Origin: Anaerolineae bacterium
GTDB taxonomy: Bacteria > Chloroflexota > Anaerolineae > 4572-78 > J111
Assembly: GCA_023151115.1 (NCBI GenBank)
Contig: JAKLJP010000088.1
Coordinates: forward strand, 1-15,774
Length of the DNA stretch: 15,774 nucleotides
Direction: 5' to 3'
Position 1 is the stretch's first letter. The number at the start of each line of letters is the position of its first letter. Below are positions 13,938-15,774 of this stretch, piece after piece. The position numbers and the translations under genes were made by a program. The notes under the pieces were generated by a model, which saw nothing but the letters and a program-made list of their open reading frames with translations, did not search any database and was not told the DNA's origin.

Positions 13938-14168
13938 TGGCTAAGTTTCCTATAGATGCGCCAATTGAGAAAGTAATCAGGGCGTTAGAACAATTGGGCT
14001 TTCAACTGGCACGAGAAGGAAATCATATCTCGATGGTTCGTGAAAACTCTGATGGAACTCGAACTCCGTTAACTATACCGAACCACCGAAGGATCAACTC
14101 TACGGGCAATACTGACCCAGGCAGCTATTCCCAGAGATGAATTTCTAAAGACCTATGAGGATCAATGA
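13937..14168 (+). pseudogene. hicA: HicA-family mRNA interferase toxin, frameshifted
   Basis: The intact part reads KFPIDAPIEKVIRALEQLGF, then REGNHISMVRENSDGTRTPLTIPNHRRI, a double-stranded-RNA-binding-like fold with the conserved catalytic His in GNHISM. After Ile51 the frame goes to NSTGNTDPGSYSQR and stops at 14140. The normal family ending is still readable one frame over from 14094: STLRAILTQAAIPRDEF, then LKTYEDQ and TGA at 14166-14168. Family members have Lys-Gly between RRI and STLR; losing 8 bases between two TCAA repeats explains both the missing residues and the shift. The restored stop overlaps the folC ATG (ATGA). The 67-residue product lacks its last helices and is probably inactive or weak; programmed frameshifting is a less likely alternative. 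Confidence 0.85.
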
Positions 14169-15508
14169 CCGGCCAATCCACTCAGATAAGTAATTATCTT
14201 GATGCCCTGACCTACTTTTATAGCTACGCCCACTACAACCCCGCCGATGTCTCCAACTGGAGTCTGGATCGGCTGAAAGGGTTGCTGACCCGCCTGGGCG
14301 ACCCGCATAAAAAGTTTCCTTCGCTGCTGATTGCCGGCACCAAAGGCAAAGGCTCGACGGCGGCGATGGCCGAGAGTATGCTGCGGCAGGCCGGCTACAA
14401 AACCGGCCTGTACACTTCGCCGCACCTGCACTCCTTTCGGGAGCGGATTCGGCTGGGCGGCGAAGCCATAACTGAGGAGCAAGTGGTCGCCCTGGCTCGC
14501 AGCTTAAAACCCTATTTTGATGATACGCCTCACCTGACCGCCTTTGAGTTGATTACGGCGATGGCCTTTGTGGCCTTTGCCGAGGCCAATATCGAGGCCG
14601 CCATACTGGAGGTTGGCCTGGGGGGGCGGCTGGACGCAACCAATGCCGTTGATCCGGCGGTGGCGGTGATTACCTCCATCAGCTACGACCACATGCAAAT
14701 TTTAGGCGACACGCTGACCCTGATTGCCCGCGAAAAAGCGGGTATCATTCGCCCCGATGCGCTGGTTATCTGCGCCCCCCAATACGATGAAGCCATGCAG
14801 ATGATTGAGCAGGTCTGCGCCGATCACCGGGCGCGGCTGGTGCTGGTGGGCCGGGATTGGCAGTGGCAGCCGGGAGAATTTAATTTTGAGGGTCAATCGT
14901 TTCGAGTGTGTGAGCAGGATTATTGGCTGCCGTTGATGGGCGAGCACCAACTGGTTAATGCGGTCACGGCCATAGCTGCCGTAGCCGGTTTTGGGGAACG
15001 GACCGGTCTGGCCGTAGTCCCAGAGGCGGTGAAAAGGGGCTTGGCCGAGGTGAACTGGCTGGGACGGCTCGAACTGCTGCAACACAACCCTTTTCTCATT
15101 GTGGACAGCGCCATGAACGGCGACTCGGCAGAGAAATTGACCCTGGCGCTGCGGCATTATTTCCCGGAGCGGCCCATCACCTTTATTTTTGGCGCGTCCA
15201 GCGATCACCCGATCCGTGATATGTTAAACGCTTTACTCCCTCACGCCGCCCGCATGTTTACTGTCGCCTCCCGTCACCCTCGCGCCGAAAACGCAGAACG
15301 GTTGGCGGTTCTGGCGGCAGAACTGGGCTACCCGGTTACGCCGTTGCCCGATATGACTGCTGCTCTGGAGCGGACGCTGGCCGAGGCTGCGCCGGATGAC
15401 CTAATTTGTGTTACCGGCTCCCTCTTCTTGGTGGCCGATGCCCGCGAAGCCTGGCTGCGTCGTCAAGGTTTACCGCTGCCGGCTATTGACCCGGTGGTGG
15501 TTTCATGA
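14165..15508 (+). CDS. folC: folylpolyglutamate synthase / dihydrofolate synthase
   Basis: This Mur-ligase-family ATP enzyme adds glutamate to dihydropteroate and/or reduced folates in the cytoplasm. The 447-residue protein has the P-loop GTKGKGSTAAMA (58-69), TSPHLHSFRERI (84-95), EVGLGGRLDATN (149-160), SISYDHMQILG (171-181), REKAGII (189-195, Lys191 the probable carbamylated lysine), and the C-terminal domain with VDSAMNGDSAEKL (313-325), FIFGASSDHPI (340-350) and VTGSLFLVADA (416-426). The usual C-terminal DGAHNP motif has Met in place of His (Met317). GAGG (14157-14160) precedes ATG 14165 by 4 bases and lies in the old hicA tail, so translation may once have been coupled to it. Confidence 0.93.
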   Translation: MTGQSTQISNYLDALTYFYSYAHYNPADVSNWSLDRLKGLLTRLGDPHKKFPSLLIAGTKGKGSTAAMAESMLRQAGYKTGLYTSPHLHSFRERIRLGGEAITEEQVVALARSLKPYFDDTPHLTAFELITAMAFVAFAEANIEAAILEVGLGGRLDATNAVDPAVAVITSISYDHMQILGDTLTLIAREKAGIIRPDALVICAPQYDEAMQMIEQVCADHRARLVLVGRDWQWQPGEFNFEGQSFRVCEQDYWLPLMGEHQLVNAVTAIAAVAGFGERTGLAVVPEAVKRGLAEVNWLGRLELLQHNPFLIVDSAMNGDSAEKLTLALRHYFPERPITFIFGASSDHPIRDMLNALLPHAARMFTVASRHPRAENAERLAVLAAELGYPVTPLPDMTAALERTLAEAAPDDLICVTGSLFLVADAREAWLRRQGLPLPAIDPVVVS

Positions 15509-15538
15509 AGTAGCAGCGGGCCTCGCGTCCGTTTGCCA

Positions 15539-15569
15539 CCGCCCACAAGGGGCTAGTACATCTGGGCGG
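15539..15569 (+). other. 7-bp inverted repeat after folC
   Basis: CCGCCCA (15539-15545) and TGGGCGG (15563-15569) can form a GC-rich stem with a 17-base loop, 30 bases after the folC stop. There is no T-run after it, so a Rho-independent terminator is not supported; it may be a 3' end structure or part of the repeat cluster that follows. Confidence 0.3.
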
Positions 15570-15586
15570 AAGTAAGTCTATAGTTT

Positions 15587-15640
15587 GTAGTGGCGACTTC
15601 AGTCGCTTAACCCGCCCCAAACGACTAAAGTCGTTACTAC
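15587..15640. repeat. 54-bp compound palindrome (hairpins nested in an inverted repeat)
   Basis: The left arm GTAGTGGCGACTTCAGTCGC (15587-15606) and the right arm ACGACTAAAGTCGTTACTAC (15621-15640) are imperfect reverse complements. Each arm also contains its own small palindrome: GCGACT-TC-AGTCGC and ACGACT-AA-AGTCGT. This design resembles REP/BIME-type or MITE-type interspersed elements. It lies between two genes that converge (folC + strand, partial gene - strand), a typical position for REP-like elements. Confidence 0.65.
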
Positions 15641-15675
15641 GCTCTGTAGGGTCATTTACGCCGCAATGCACCAGA

Positions 15676-15774
15676 CTACGTATATGACGAAATGATGATC
15701 GGCTCCAAAGCAATCAAATCATCAAATTCGCTGGGCCTAAGCTGCTCAAATTCCTTTTGCTGCACCTTTTTATA
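15676..15774 (-). CDS. partial gene entering from the right edge, C-terminus only
   Basis: Reading the - strand from the window edge gives 32 codons without a stop, ending at TAG (15678-15676). The peptide contains QKEFEQLRPSEFDDLIALEP, which is protein-like (acidic and amphipathic helix pattern), and the tail EPIIISSYT. I do not recognise the family. An open frame of 32 codons could occur by chance, so this rests on composition and on the converging layout with folC. The start lies outside the window. Confidence 0.4.
   Translation of the reverse strand, partial: YKKVQQKEFEQLRPSEFDDLIALEPIIISSYT

Noticed and set aside
1..15774. tRNA, rRNA, insertion sequence or phage genes
   Set aside because: I saw no cloverleaf with a TTCRANY arm, no ribosomal RNA blocks and no transposase or integrase motifs.

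Overview
The window reads as a chromosomal segment of a moderately GC-rich bacterium. I infer Chloroflexota, probably Anaerolineae-like. The reasons are the secreted SH3b lipoprotein with Pro/Thr '[11 protein letters not shown]'-type linkers, an o-succinylbenzoate-type menaquinone gene cluster, and gaps filled with degenerate short tandem repeats. This is a family-pattern inference, not a database result. All complete genes lie on the + strand; one partial reading frame enters from the right edge on the - strand.

Layout. 1-203: non-coding, with a G-rich quadruplex-type motif and a heptad repeat. 204-971: family 2 glycosyltransferase of the dolichyl-phosphate-glucose-synthase type. 1055-2476: multidomain lipoprotein. 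2494-4855: an overlapping DNA methyltransferase / restriction endonuclease pair (candidate CfrBI-like type II system) with visibly lower GC than its neighbours. 4945-6720: methionyl-tRNA synthetase. 6721-7077: a 357-base gap with two large fold-back structures, an intrinsic terminator, a near-consensus sigma-70-type promoter and a 30-bp operator-like palindrome leading into a TetR regulator (7078-7695). 7782-13561: menF, menD, menB, menE in pathway order, giving chorismate to isochorismate to SEPHCHC, and o-succinylbenzoate to its CoA ester to 1,4-dihydroxy-2-naphthoyl-CoA. The middle steps (menH, menC) and late steps (menA, ubiE/menG) are not here. 13562-13709: a gap carrying what looks like a vestige of a metG 3' end. 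13710-14168: a hicB antitoxin gene and a frameshifted hicA toxin gene. 14165-15508: folC. 15509-15774: repeats and the edge of a - strand gene.

Most notable observations. (i) All four gaps from tetR through menE carry degenerate tandem repeats of 7-10 bases, each with a different unit. Two are inverted double arrays, one supplies the whole menB-menE spacer up to the menE start, and a related 8-base array sits in frame inside menE. (ii) hicA has lost its C-terminal frame, apparently by an 8-base slip between two TCAA repeats; the lost frame is still readable and ends exactly on the folC start. (iii) A 15-codon metG-like remnant lies about 7 kb downstream of intact metG. (iv) The methyltransferase carries an N-terminal PepSY-like domain. 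(v) The TetR gene has a palindrome placed for autorepression and may control the men genes by readthrough. I see no clearly unprecedented multi-gene system; the R-M pair and the repeat behaviour are the best candidates for follow-up.
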